Shown here piece by piece: positions 33,213 through 42,148 of a DNA stretch of 64,000 bases. Location of the stretch: the NCBI GenBank assembly GCA_041690535.1, contig JAWLHA010000017.1:6429-70428 (forward strand). Reading direction: 5' to 3'. Below the pieces are notes generated by a model. The model did not search any database and was not told the DNA's origin. It was given only the letters and a program-made list of their open reading frames with translations. A program made the translations under genes and the position numbers. Each line of letters opens with the position of its first letter. The stretch's first letter is position 1. The stretch comes from JAWLHA01 sp041690535. GTDB taxonomy: Bacteria; Pseudomonadota; Gammaproteobacteria; Thiohalomonadales; Thiohalomonadaceae.

Positions 33213-35462
33213 GTGTCTGAAATGAAGATCGGAGCTTACGTTTGCAAAGGCTGTGGCATCGAGGAGCGCCTGGATACCGTACAGCTGGCCAGCGTCGCCA
33301 AGCGTGACGGCAAGGCCGCCATCGCGAAGGAACACGAGTTCCTCTGCAATGCCGACGGCGTTGCGATGATCCAGAACGACATCGACAACGAAGGCGTCAA
33401 CCGGGTGGTGATCGTCGGCTGTTCGCGCCGGGCCAAGACCGAGGCGTTCAGCTTTGAAGGGGTGGCCATCACCCGCGCCAATATCCGCGAAGGGGTCATC
33501 TGGGTGCGGCCCGACACCGACGAGGCGCAGGAGACCACCCAGGAGATGGCCGACGACTACGTGCGCATGGGCTGCGCCGAAGCCAAATACATGAAGATCC
33601 CCGACGCCAGCGGCGAACAGAGCCTCAATCGCCACATCCTCGTGGTCGGCGGCGGGGTGTCCGGCATGACCGCAGCCATCGAGTCGGCCAAGGCCGGCTA
33701 CAAGGTCGATCTGGTGGAGAAGAGTGGCCAGCTGGGCGGTGTGCTGGGACAGCTCTATAAACGCGTGCCGGCCAAGAACGGACTGCAGGGTCCCGTGGAT
33801 ACCAGCGTGGAGCAGCTAATCCACACGGTGGAGGCCCTCTCCAGCATCACCGTTCACCTCAACACCACGGTGGCCAAGACCGAAGGGGCCCCCGGGCGCT
33901 TCGCCGTGGAACTGGCCACCGAAAGCGGCAGCACCAGCGAGGTCACGGTCGGGGCGATCATCCAGGCCACCGGGTTCACCCCTTACGACATCAGCAAACT
34001 GCCCGAACTCGGGGGCGGCAAATCCCCCGACGTGGTCGATCAGCTCGCCTTCGAGGCACTGGCCAAGGGCGCCGCGGGCGGGGCAATCAAGCGTCCCTCC
34101 GACGGCAAGGAGGTGAAGAGTGTGGTCTTCATCCAGTGCGCGGGCCAGCGCAGCGACCAGAAGGGGCACCTCCCCTACTGTTCGGGCCACTGCTGCACCA
34201 CCTCCATCAAGCAGGCCATGTATGTGAAGGAAGCCGGCGGCGACGCCACCGTGCTGTTCGATGACCTGCGCACCCCCGGAGCCGTGGGCGAGGACTTCTA
34301 CCGTGCCGGACAGGAGAGGGGCGTCACCTTCAGCAAGGGAAAGGTCTCCGAAGTGCAGGCCAACGGCAGCCTGAAGGTCAACTTCACCGACCTCATCCTC
34401 GGCGAGGAGACCGCTGCCGAGGCCGACATGGTGGTGCTCGCCACTGGCATGGTACCCAACAGCGGCCCCGATCCGTACGCTCAGCTAGAGCTGGAGCAGG
34501 CCAAGGCCGATGGCAATACCGACCGGGTCGCGACACTCGAGGCAAGCCTTGCCGATGCGCCGGCCTCCATCCTCAACCTGGACTACCGCCAGGGGACGGA
34601 CGTACCGCACCTGAAGCACGGCTTCACCGACTCACACTTCATCTGCTTCCCCTACGAGACCCGCCGCACCGGGATCTACACCGCCGGTCCGGTGCGCCGT
34701 CCGATGGACATCGGGCAGGCCACCGAGGATGCGGTCGGCGCGGCGCTCAAGGCCATTCAGGCCTGCGAAAACGCCGCCCTGGGCCGGGCCGCGCACCCCC
34801 GCTCCGGCGACCTGAGCTTCCCCAAGTTCCGCAAGGAAGGCTGCACCCAGTGCAAACGCTGCACGGTGGAGTGTCCGTTCGGGGCCATCAACGAGGACGA
34901 GCAGCGCTATCCGCAGTTCAACGAGTCGCGTTGCCGCCGCTGCGGCACCTGCATGGGCGCCTGCCCGGTGCGCGTCATCTCCTTCGACAACTACTCGGTG
35001 GACACGGTCGGCCAGCAGCTCAAGGCGGTCGACATCCCCGATGAGTTCTCCGAGAAGCCGCGTCTGCTGATCCTCGCCTGCGAGAACGACGCCTACCCCG
35101 CCCTGGACATGGCTGGCATGACCCACCAGGAGATCAGCGCCTTTGCCCGCATCATCCCCGTGCGCTGTCTCGGTTCGGTCAACACCATTTGGGTGACCGA
35201 TGCCCTGAACAGCGGCTATGACGGCGTGGTGCTCATGGGTTGCCAGAAGGGCGACAACTACCAATGCCACTTCGTGAAGGGTTCGGAGATGGCGCACTAC
35301 CGGATGAGCAAGATCGACGACACCCTGTCGCAGCTCAATCTGGAAAAGGAGCGGGTGCAGACCTTCGAGGTCTCCATTACCGACATCCAGCGCATCCCGA
35401 AGATCATCAACGATATGGAAACGCTGATCGGCGAGATCGGTATGAGCCCCTTCAAGTTCTAG
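33213..35462 (+). CDS. qmoB: QmoB: HdrA/MvhD-like flavo-iron-sulfur subunit
   Basis: This 749-residue protein starts at GTG behind GGAGGG. An N-terminal segment GAYVCKGCGIEERLD precedes an HdrA-type FAD motif HILVVGGGVSGMTAAIESAKAG (~145). Two 4Fe-4S motifs follow, CTQCKRCTVECPFG and CRRCGTCMGACPVR (~547-590). The last ~140 residues form an MvhD-like domain (LLILACENDAYPALD, MGCQKGDNYQCHF). This is the standard QmoB order. It relays electrons inside the complex in the cytoplasm. It is translationally tight with qmoA and is followed by hdrC after 10 bases. Confidence 0.92.
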   Translation: MSEMKIGAYVCKGCGIEERLDTVQLASVAKRDGKAAIAKEHEFLCNADGVAMIQNDIDNEGVNRVVIVGCSRRAKTEAFSFEGVAITRANIREGVIWVRPDTDEAQETTQEMADDYVRMGCAEAKYMKIPDASGEQSLNRHILVVGGGVSGMTAAIESAKAGYKVDLVEKSGQLGGVLGQLYKRVPAKNGLQGPVDTSVEQLIHTVEALSSITVHLNTTVAKTEGAPGRFAVELATESGSTSEVTVGAIIQATGFTPYDISKLPELGGGKSPDVVDQLAFEALAKGAAGGAIKRPSDGKEVKSVVFIQCAGQRSDQKGHLPYCSGHCCTTSIKQAMYVKEAGGDATVLFDDLRTPGAVGEDFYRAGQERGVTFSKGKVSEVQANGSLKVNFTDLILGEETAAEADMVVLATGMVPNSGPDPYAQLELEQAKADGNTDRVATLEASLADAPASILNLDYRQGTDVPHLKHGFTDSHFICFPYETRRTGIYTAGPVRRPMDIGQATEDAVGAALKAIQACENAALGRAAHPRSGDLSFPKFRKEGCTQCKRCTVECPFGAINEDEQRYPQFNESRCRRCGTCMGACPVRVISFDNYSVDTVGQQLKAVDIPDEFSEKPRLLILACENDAYPALDMAGMTHQEISAFARIIPVRCLGSVNTIWVTDALNSGYDGVVLMGCQKGDNYQCHFVKGSEMAHYRMSKIDDTLSQLNLEKERVQTFEVSITDIQRIPKIINDMETLIGEIGMSPFKF

Positions 35463-35472
35463 GAGTCGTCAC

Positions 35473-36102
35473 ATGAGCAACCTGAATCAGACGATGCTGG
35501 AGAAGTATCGCAGCAACTTCCTCACGGAGGTCGAGGCCAACGTCGAGGAAGGCGAGTGGGTGAAGATGTGCATGCAGTGCGGGGTGTGTTCCGGCTCCTG
35601 TCCCATGGGGCCGCACTGGGCGCATCCGCCGCAGGAGATATTCATGATGATCCGCGCGGGCAAGCGCGACGAAGTGCTCTCGTCCGACTCCATGTGGATG
35701 TGCACCTCCTGCTACAACTGCATCGCCCGCTGCCCCCGCGGCCTGCCCATCACCCACATCATGCACGGCCTGGCCACCTACGCCAAGCGGCTGGGCCTCG
35801 TCCCCCAGGAGCAGCCCACCGCCAAGTTCGCGCAGCGGTTTTGGGACAATCTCTCCAAGACCGGCCGGGTCAATGAGCTGAAGCTCGGCCTCTCCCTCTA
35901 CTTCATGAACGGCTTCGGTGAAGGGATCAAGACCGCCCTGAAGATGAAGGACGTGGGCATGGGCATGGTGAAGACCGGACGCATGAATCCCATGGAGATC
36001 CTTGGCGGCCACAGTTGCAAGGACAAGGCGGGCATCCAGAAGATGCTCAAGAAGGCCTTCGAGATCGAAGAAGGCAAGATCGCCGAGAACAAGATGGGCT
36101 GA
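35473..36102 (+). CDS. hdrC: HdrC-like iron-sulfur subunit of the Qmo complex
   Basis: The 209-residue protein has two cubane-binding motifs, CMQCGVCSGSCPM and CTSCYNCIARCPRG, as HdrC does. It contains no obvious membrane domain, so it is HdrC and not QmoC, which carries a heme b membrane part. AGGAGTCGTC upstream supplies the ribosome site. With hdrB it takes the place of QmoC in the complex, an arrangement known from some sulfur-oxidising proteobacteria. How the complex meets the membrane is not shown by the sequence. Confidence 0.9.
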   Translation: MSNLNQTMLEKYRSNFLTEVEANVEEGEWVKMCMQCGVCSGSCPMGPHWAHPPQEIFMMIRAGKRDEVLSSDSMWMCTSCYNCIARCPRGLPITHIMHGLATYAKRLGLVPQEQPTAKFAQRFWDNLSKTGRVNELKLGLSLYFMNGFGEGIKTALKMKDVGMGMVKTGRMNPMEILGGHSCKDKAGIQKMLKKAFEIEEGKIAENKMG

Positions 36103-36113
36103 GGAGGAACGAA

Positions 36114-37013
36114 ATGGCGAAGAGAGAATATTCCTTTTACCCGGGGTGCTCGTCGCAGTCCAAGGCGTCCTCGGCCAACTACCTGAAGTCCACCAAGACC
36201 ATCTGCGAAGAGCTCGACATCCAGCTCAACGAGATCCCGGACTGGAACTGCTGCGCAGCCTCCATTGGGTACGCGGGCGGTGGCGAGTTGCCGCGCATGA
36301 CGCTGAGCGCCCGCAACATCGCCCTTTCGCAGAAACATAATGCCGGCCAGGACATTGTGGCCACGTGCGCCGCCTGCTGGCTGGCGACGCGCGAAACCAA
36401 AGAGCGCCTGGAGCACGACGCCAGCATATTGGATGGCGCCAACCAGGCCCTGGGGGAGATCGGCATCAAGGTCGAGAGCGATATCCCCAAGACCCGCCAT
36501 ATGGTGGAGGTCCTCATCGAGGACATCGGCTATGAAGCAATCGGCAGCAAAGTGAAGCGCCCTCTCGATGGCTTGAAAATCGCCGGCTACGTGGGCTGTC
36601 AGACCAACCGCCCCTTTGGGATCGATGGGGAGTCTTTCGAGAATCCCCGCTATCTGGACAAGATGGTGGAGACCCTCGGCGCCACGCCGGTGGAGAAATA
36701 CGACAAGAAGGTTTCCTGCTGTGGCGGGGCCCTGATGTTCTCCGAGCCGGAGAAATCCCAGGCGCTGGTCAAGGACATCATCGAAGCTGCCTACGACGGC
36801 GGCGCCGACATGATCGTCACCCCCTGTCCGGTCTGCCAGATGAACGTGGAGGTCTACCAGGGGCACATCAACAAGACCTACGGCACCAAGTTCAACATCC
36901 CGGTGGTCTACTACTCCACCCTGATGTCGGTGGCCTTCGGGCGCAGTGCGAAGGACGCCGCCCTGGACGGGCAGGTCATTCGCGCCAAGAAGCTGGAAGA
37001 CCTGGCGAAGTAA
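36114..37013 (+). CDS. hdrB: HdrB-like CCG-domain subunit of the Qmo complex
   Basis: The 299-residue protein starts at ATG with AGGAGG 8 bases upstream. It carries two CCG domains: YPGCSSQSK...DWNCCAASIGYAGGGE...ATCAACWLATRE and GYVGCQTNRP...VSCCGGALMFSEP...TPCPVCQMNVE. In HdrB these bind a non-cubane 4Fe-4S cluster active in disulfide or thiol chemistry. Here it likely handles electron transfer from APS reductase toward the quinone pool. It ends the qmo operon and is followed by a strong terminator. Confidence 0.9.
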   Translation: MAKREYSFYPGCSSQSKASSANYLKSTKTICEELDIQLNEIPDWNCCAASIGYAGGGELPRMTLSARNIALSQKHNAGQDIVATCAACWLATRETKERLEHDASILDGANQALGEIGIKVESDIPKTRHMVEVLIEDIGYEAIGSKVKRPLDGLKIAGYVGCQTNRPFGIDGESFENPRYLDKMVETLGATPVEKYDKKVSCCGGALMFSEPEKSQALVKDIIEAAYDGGADMIVTPCPVCQMNVEVYQGHINKTYGTKFNIPVVYYSTLMSVAFGRSAKDAALDGQVIRAKKLEDLAK

Positions 37014-37038
37014 ACTCGCTCATCTTCAGTTACCTCTG

Positions 37039-37061
37039 AACGCCCCTTCGGGGGCGTTTTT
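37039..37061 (+). terminator. Rho-independent terminator of the qmo operon
   Basis: AACGCCCC-TTCG-GGGGCGTT followed by TTTTG is a textbook terminator 25 bases after the hdrB stop. Confidence 0.9.
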
Positions 37062-37140
37062 GTTGGTGAAGGCCCCCAGCTGGCAGAGCTTCTCTGCGCT
37101 GCGCGGGTGGCATGCTTTCAGGGACGCAACTGCTGATTAC

Positions 37141-37274
37141 TCTCGCCAAGGCGCCAAGAACGCCAAGGAAAATCGACGGCACTCCGGCAAAGAACACCCT
37201 TTGAAAAAGGTCCAACCGTGTCTGTTCCCATGCGCAAAGGGTCTTTTCTTGGCGTCCTTGGCGCCTTGGCGAGA
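37141..37274. repeat. Inverted 'CGCCAAG' element
   Basis: The left arm (37141-37172, TCTCGCCAAGGCGCCAAGAA then CGCCAAGGAAAA) and the right arm (37244-37274, TTTTCTTGGCG then TCCTTGGCGCC and TTGGCGAGA) are complementary over ~31 bases with two mismatches. A ~70-base middle separates them. A related copy at 39199-39444 has an expanded arm. Confidence 0.8.
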
Positions 37275-37422
37275 GGACTATTCACTTCAACGCCCAGCCC
37301 TGGCACAACGTCCGGTCCGGCCTTACTTAGCGAACGGTCAATCAGACCTGTCGGTCTCGGCCCTGCGGCGAGGCAGCTTTACGGAGACTCGCCTATATTT
37401 GAATCAGTCCGACGGGAGGGAG

Positions 37423-37653
37423 ATGAGCATGGTTTGCAATGTGGGTGGAGTCGACCGCATGGGCCGCTTCATTGTGGGTGCGGTTTTGCTCATTATCGGC
37501 TTTCTCGCACCACTGACGACCGGGTGGCAGATCGTCGTCTTTGTGGTGGCGGCGATCGCACTGATCACCGCAATAGTGCGGTACTGTCCGGCCAACGCCA
37601 TACTGGGCATCAATACCTGCCGACGCGAAGAGCGAGCCGGCCGCAACACTTAG
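37423..37653 (+). CDS. DUF2892 (YgaP-like) inner-membrane protein
   Basis: The 76-residue protein has the DUF2892 signature: N-terminal VCNVGGVDRMGRFIVGAVLLIIG, a second hydrophobic span WQIVVFVVAAIALITAIVRYCP and a final CPANAILGINTCR. These two-helix proteins are often fused to, or encoded beside, rhodanese domains (as in YgaP) and are linked to sulfur handling. GGGAGGGAG lies 2-3 bases before the ATG. The three conserved Cys (two flanking the end of helix 2) support the call. Confidence 0.8.
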   Translation: MSMVCNVGGVDRMGRFIVGAVLLIIGFLAPLTTGWQIVVFVVAAIALITAIVRYCPANAILGINTCRREERAGRNT

Positions 37654-37834
37654 CCGCAACTGCTACAGGGCCCCCAAAGCCCCTGCCAGAAGCAGCCCGA
37701 GCGACTTCGCCCGGGCCTGGTCATTGTCGTGAACTACAACGCAGCGGCTAAATGGGCGCTCAGGACCATCGTGTCATTTTCTCGTAGATGAGGAACCCGA
37801 AACCCACCAGACCCGGGGCAATGGGCCCGTGTTT

Positions 37835-37869
37835 GGATGGTGGGTTTCGTTGCACTCAACCCATCCTAC
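37835..37869. repeat. Short imperfect hairpin repeat
   Basis: GGATGGTGGGTT and AACCCATCCTAC face each other over a 11-base loop. Similar GTGGGTTxxxAACCCAC repeats are common in proteobacterial intergenic DNA. The surrounding 37654-37924 has no gene. Confidence 0.45.
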
Positions 37870-37924
37870 TTGCGCCTCGCGCTTAGCTGTTGGGATGCTT
37901 AGGCACTGCGCTCAGCGCCCACTA

Positions 37925-38821
37925 TCAGTTGTCCGTCTGCACACAGAAGGAGTCGGGGGTCTCGGAGGTGGCGGGATTCTCTGCCTGCATCTCCCTGCGC
38001 CGCGCCTCCCAGGCCACACGGGCATCATCCCGAATCGGGATGCTCATCTCGCCGAACAACACCTGTTTCAACAGGCGAAAGCCGAACTGCATCAGCTCGA
38101 CATCATCTTCGGCCAGGATCTTCTGGCTTTCGGCATCGATGTCGAATCCACTGAGAAAACCCTCGCTGGTCACAAAGGCCCGGAAATCATCGACGTTGTA
38201 ACAGGCCATAAAGAAGAGCCGCAGACTGCGCGGAGAGGGTTTGCCAATAGCCGGCCCCGACGATTTCTTCTTCAGCACCAGCTGGCGCCAGCCGCGGTCC
38301 AGCTCCTCGTACTCGACGACGCCCTGCTCCTTGCGGTACTCATCAATGGTGAGCTCCCGCGACTCATTGTGCCCGAGGCAATGCTCTTCCTGAACCAGCG
38401 CATACTGGCTGGTGTCGGTGTACTCGTCCTGTTTGCGCATGGAGACGAGCGCCACGGGGTAGTAGCGGCATGCGGTGGGGCGGTCTTCGTAGACGCTGCA
38501 CCCCTCCTCGGTCATGAAGCGGCAGGCCGTGCCGTTGTCCACCGGCCGAAACTTCACCCCCGCAATACCGTCCTTCTCCATTTCGTACGGGACGGTGTAC
38601 TCCCGAAGGAACTGACCCGAGGACATGCCCAGCCGTCTCTTGAGGCGGATGATATCGTAGGGGGTCAGCGCGATATCGATGTTGCTGCAGCAGGCGTTAA
38701 AACAGCCAATGCCCTTGTGGCACTGGAAGCGGATCTTCTTGTCACCATCCAGCAAGGATGGGACAACAGGGCTCAACGGGAAAGGAAATTCGGAAATAAG
38801 GGAATCGTTGTTCACTGCCAT
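37925..38821 (-). CDS. YkgJ-family cysteine-cluster protein
   Basis: The 298-residue protein has the UPF0153/YkgJ pattern: FQCHKGIGCFNACCSNIDIALTPYDIIRLKRRLGM near the N-terminus and CRFMTEEGCSVYEDRPTACRYYPV in the middle; the six to eight Cys likely bind zinc or an iron-sulfur cluster. The C-terminal half (from VEYEELDRGWRQLV) is helical and unique to this longer variant. GAGGAGG lies ~10 bases upstream of the ATG. It sits between the qmo and apr/sat blocks, on its own. Function unknown. Confidence 0.8.
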   Translation of the reverse strand: MAVNNDSLISEFPFPLSPVVPSLLDGDKKIRFQCHKGIGCFNACCSNIDIALTPYDIIRLKRRLGMSSGQFLREYTVPYEMEKDGIAGVKFRPVDNGTACRFMTEEGCSVYEDRPTACRYYPVALVSMRKQDEYTDTSQYALVQEEHCLGHNESRELTIDEYRKEQGVVEYEELDRGWRQLVLKKKSSGPAIGKPSPRSLRLFFMACYNVDDFRAFVTSEGFLSGFDIDAESQKILAEDDVELMQFGFRLLKQVLFGEMSIPIRDDARVAWEARRREMQAENPATSETPDSFCVQTDN

Positions 38822-38915
38822 TGTAGTTTTCCTCCTCACATCACCCAAGAATATCGTCTGGCGCAGTTAGGTGCCACCTCTCTTTGCTCGTTCGTCGATG
38901 GTCAAGCAAACGGCC

Positions 38916-39106
38916 CTAGAGCACCGAACAGATAAACCGAAAGATCGCCAATCGCAGCCAAGTTGCGCCGCAGGTGGCGGGGGCAGCGAACCGAGGTAGG
39001 GTGGATAAGCGCAGCGCATCCACCAATGCGACGCCGCACGGTGGATGCGCTGCGCTTATCCACCCTACATCTTGGGCGCGTCGGATTTATCTGTTCGGTA
39101 CTCTAG
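38916..39106. mobile_element. Family A miniature element
   Basis: CTAGAGCACCGAACAG and CTGTTCGGTACTCTAG bound a 191-bp copy. The left half is nearly identical to the copy at 15905 over ~100 bases. Its right CTAG is shared with a family C fragment. Confidence 0.85.
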
Positions 39107-39165
39107 CAAACGCTGATCAATTCCGCTTTCGTCGCTCCCGAGGCATTCGAGGCAGGTATCGGCGA
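39103..39165. repeat. Family C element, left part only
   Basis: CTAGCAAACGCTGATCAATTC and GCTCCCGAGGCATTCGAGGC match the left half of family C; the right end is missing. It abuts the family A element. Confidence 0.6.
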
Positions 39166-39198
39166 GAGTCTGAAAAAATAAAGGTACTGGACTCCTCT

Positions 39199-39444
39199 CA
39201 AGACGCCAAGAACGCCAAGAAAAGACGAAAAAACGGGTTGTCAGATGGCTTCACTTGTCTCTTTCTTGGCGTTCTTGGCGTCTTGGCGTTCTTGGCGTTC
39301 TTGGCGTTCTTGGCGTCTTGGCGTCTTGGCGTCTTGGCGTCTTGGCGTCTTGGCGTCTTGGCGTCTTGGCGTCTTGGCGTCTTGGCGTCTTGGCGTCTTG
39401 GCGTCTTGGCGTTCTTAGCGTCTTGGCGTCTTGGCGTCTTGGCG
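39199..39444. repeat. Inverted 'CGCCAAG' element with expanded octamer array
   Basis: The left arm TCAAGACGCCAAGAACGCC plus AAGAAAA (39199-39225) faces a right arm that begins TTTCTTGGCGTTCTTGGCG (39262) and continues as about 22 copies of CTTGGCG(T/TT), mostly a perfect 8-bp unit, ending CTTGGCGAGA as in the 37141 copy. Apparent open frames through it (both strands) are repeats of the unit and not genes. Confidence 0.85.
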
Positions 39445-39497
39445 AGATCTTTGTTGCACGGTTCGGAACAGCCACTTTGGAGTCGCGACCCGTGACA

Positions 39498-39535
39498 AAA
39501 AAAGCCGGGCGCCTTGCGGCCGCCCGGCCTTTTTA
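39498..39535. terminator. Bidirectional terminator behind aprA
   Basis: GCCGGGCG-N9-CGCCCGGC is flanked by seven A on one side and TTTTT on the other, so it can act on either strand. It lies 19 bases after the aprA stop on the minus strand. Confidence 0.85.
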
Positions 39536-39553
39536 CCTCACTGCAGTTCCGCC

Positions 39554-41572
39554 TTAGTGGCTGGCGGGCTTGAACAGCTTGGACTTGTCGACCAGGTCGA
39601 CGTGGGCGCGCTTGAACACGGTCCACTTCTTCGAGGTCTTGTCATAGATGGAGTTGACGAAGCATTTCCAGTTCTCCTCGTCGACAAAGTTCTTGTCGGC
39701 GCGGTAGTAGAAGCCCGGGTAACGGGACTCTTCGCGGAACTGGATGTGTTTCATGTGGGCTTCGGCCGTGAGGATGCGGTGGTAGTTCTCCCACGCGCGG
39801 AGCAGCTCGTGCAGGTCCTTCGCACGCATCTTCTCGGCATCTTCTTTCAGCATTTCCAGCTTCTCTTCGGCCACCGCGAGCATGTGCTCGTTGGTGATGT
39901 AGTAGGTCGCCACACCGGCCACGTACTCGTCCATGATCTTCTGCAGGCGGAACTGCAGCATCTTCGGCGTGATGTACTTCGGGTTCACGTCGATGGCAGT
40001 GGAGTAGTCCTTGTGCTCCAGGTAGTTACGCACCGGCTTGTAGATTTCTTCCACCAGCGTGTTGACGTCGCCGTCGAGTTCCGGGGTGTAATCCTTGTTG
40101 TCGATGGCGAACTTCACCATGGACTTGGCAGCCATACGGCCTTCGGCGTGGGAACCGGAGGAGAACTTGTGGCCGGAAGCGCCGACGCCGTCACCGGCGG
40201 TGAACAGGCCCTTGATGGTGGTCATGGAGCGATAACCCCAGTTCCAGCCCTTCGGCAGATGCTCGGGCACGTTGTCCTGAGCCTCGTCGGTGGGCGCGCC
40301 CAAATCTTCGGGACCGGACACCCAGATGCCGCAGCAGCCGGAGTGGGAACCCAGCAGATAGGGCTCGGTGGGCATCAGCTCGGAGTTCTTCTTCTCCGGC
40401 TCGATGTTCTCACCCACCCAGATCCCGCACTGGCCCACACACATGTCGAGGAAGTCCTCCCACGCCTCGGCCTCGAGATGCTTCACTTCGCGGGGGCTCA
40501 GGGTCTCGCGCAGGTTCGCCAGAGCGGTGACGGTGTCCATGTAGATGGGACCGCGGCCTTCCTTCATCTCCTTCAGCATGACGTGGTTACGCAGGCAGGA
40601 GGCGGGGACGGCGGCCTGGCCATAGGGAGGATACTGGTCCAGCATCTCCGCGTTCTTGGCCAGGTAGTTCTCGCCCAGGGCATTGATGGCCTTGGATTTG
40701 AACAGCAGGAACCAGGCGCCGACCGGGCCGTAACCGTCTTTGAAACGGGTCGGCACGAAGCGGTTTTCCATCATAGTCAGCTCGGCGCCGGCCTCGGCGG
40801 CCATGGCGTAGGTGGAGCCGGCATTCCACACCGGGTACCAGGCACGGCCGGTGCCTTCACCCACGGAGCGGGGACGGAAGATGTTCACGCAGCCGCCGGC
40901 GGCGAGCAGGCAGGCCTTGAACTTGTAGACATATACCTTGTGCTCGCGAACGGAGAAACCGACCGCCCCGGCAACGCGGTTGGGGTCGTTCTTGTCGTTC
41001 ACCAGCTTCACGATGAAGATGCGCTCCTGGATGCGGTCCATGCCCAGGGCCTTCTTGGCGGCCTCGGCCACGATCCACTTGTAGGATTCGCCGTTGATCA
41101 TGATCTGCCACTTGCCGGAGCGCACCGGCTTGCCGCCGTCCTTCAGCGCGGGCAGGCCCTTGGAACCGTCGTGGCGCTCGCCGTTCTCGTCGGTCTTCCA
41201 GATGGGCAGGCCCCACTCTTCGAACAGATGCACGGACTCGTCCACGTGGCGGCCCAGGTCATAGGCCAGGTCGTCGCGGGTGATGCCCATCAGGTCGTTG
41301 GAGACCATGCGGGCGTAGTCGGCCGGGTCCTGCTCGGTACCGATGTAGGTGTTGATGGCGGACAGACCCTGCGCCACGGCACCGGAGCGGTCCATGGCGG
41401 CCTTATCGACCAGCTTGATCTTAAGATCAACGCCGGTAGCGGCCTTGGCAGCATCGGCCCAGCGCATGATTTCGTAGGCGGCACCGCAGCAAGCCATGCC
41501 ACCACCGATGAGGAGGATATCGACTTCTTCTTCGATGACCTCAGGATTTCCGAATGTTCCTACTTCAGACAT
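39554..41572 (-). CDS. aprA: APS reductase alpha subunit
   Basis: The 672-residue flavoprotein has the full AprA length. The N-terminus carries VDILLIGGGMACCGAAYEIMRWA, the FAD dinucleotide motif, and later segments typical of AprA: NGESYKWIVAEAAKKALG, RPRSVGEGTGRAWYPVWNAGS and AGDGVGASGHKFSSGSHAEGR. It oxidises sulfite with AMP to adenosine 5'-phosphosulfate in the cytoplasm, the reverse of the reductive direction. It is the last gene of sat-aprB-aprA, with the beta subunit immediately upstream. Electrons should leave via the Qmo-type complex encoded 2.5 kb away. Confidence 0.96.
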   Translation of the reverse strand: MSEVGTFGNPEVIEEEVDILLIGGGMACCGAAYEIMRWADAAKAATGVDLKIKLVDKAAMDRSGAVAQGLSAINTYIGTEQDPADYARMVSNDLMGITRDDLAYDLGRHVDESVHLFEEWGLPIWKTDENGERHDGSKGLPALKDGGKPVRSGKWQIMINGESYKWIVAEAAKKALGMDRIQERIFIVKLVNDKNDPNRVAGAVGFSVREHKVYVYKFKACLLAAGGCVNIFRPRSVGEGTGRAWYPVWNAGSTYAMAAEAGAELTMMENRFVPTRFKDGYGPVGAWFLLFKSKAINALGENYLAKNAEMLDQYPPYGQAAVPASCLRNHVMLKEMKEGRGPIYMDTVTALANLRETLSPREVKHLEAEAWEDFLDMCVGQCGIWVGENIEPEKKNSELMPTEPYLLGSHSGCCGIWVSGPEDLGAPTDEAQDNVPEHLPKGWNWGYRSMTTIKGLFTAGDGVGASGHKFSSGSHAEGRMAAKSMVKFAIDNKDYTPELDGDVNTLVEEIYKPVRNYLEHKDYSTAIDVNPKYITPKMLQFRLQKIMDEYVAGVATYYITNEHMLAVAEEKLEMLKEDAEKMRAKDLHELLRAWENYHRILTAEAHMKHIQFREESRYPGFYYRADKNFVDEENWKCFVNSIYDKTSKKWTVFKRAHVDLVDKSKLFKPASH

Positions 41573-41622
41573 TGTTCTTAGTCCCCTTTAAATTTGTTCA
41601 GTCTTCGTCCGCGTATCACTGA

Positions 41623-42090
41623 TTACTTGCGGATAAGCTCGCTGGGGTCCCCGGCGCGGAAGCCGTTCTCCTGATTGAAGAAGCCTGCATCGGTGATCTT
41701 GGCGAAGTCGGCTTCCGGCTTGCCGGCGTAGGGCTCGATGGAGCCTTCGGGGGTGGTGCGGATGGGGAACTTGAAACGCTTGAGGGTACCGTTGCGGAAC
41801 TTGATGGTCCACATGATGGAGTCGGTACCGCGCAGCGGCTGCACCGAACCGCCCAGCGGGACGATATCGGCGTAGTGGCGGGCTTCAATGGCCTGCTGGG
41901 GGCAAATCTTCACGCAGGAGTAGCACTCCCAGCACTGCTCGGGCTCCTGATTGAAGGCACGCATGGCGTGGCCGGTCTCGGAACCGTCCTTGTCGAGCTT
42001 CATCAGGTCATGCGGGCAAATGTACATGCAAGCGGTCTTGTCCTGACCCTTGCAGCCATCGCATTTGTCGGTACGTACAAATGTTGGCAT
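41623..42090 (-). CDS. aprB: APS reductase beta (ferredoxin-like) subunit
   Basis: The 155-residue protein has two 4Fe-4S motifs, CDGCKGQDKTACMYICP (13-29) and CWECYSCVKICPQQA, and the AprB-specific middle VPLGGSVQPLRGTDSIMWTIKFRNGTLKRFKFP. Its C-terminal tail wraps around AprA in known structures. It passes electrons from the AprA flavin to the acceptor. A GGAGC ribosome site lies before the ATG. It is between sat and aprA, 50 bases from aprA. Confidence 0.96.
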   Translation of the reverse strand: MPTFVRTDKCDGCKGQDKTACMYICPHDLMKLDKDGSETGHAMRAFNQEPEQCWECYSCVKICPQQAIEARHYADIVPLGGSVQPLRGTDSIMWTIKFRNGTLKRFKFPIRTTPEGSIEPYAGKPEADFAKITDAGFFNQENGFRAGDPSELIRK

Positions 42091-42148
42091 TGTTATGGCT
42101 CCTTTATCTAACTTACTTATTGACCGCCAAGGCGGTCGGTATGAAAGC

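Noticed and set aside
32040..33635. A 531-residue minus-strand frame opposite qmoA
   Set aside because: Val/Gly/His-rich shadow of a well-identified gene.
39199..39444. Possible CRISPR array at the octamer repeat
   Set aside because: Units are 8-9 bp with no spacers and there are no cas genes in the window.
39251..39557. Long open frames on both strands through the octamer array
   Set aside because: They encode only repeats of the 8-bp unit (an 8-residue peptide period) with no start site or family character.
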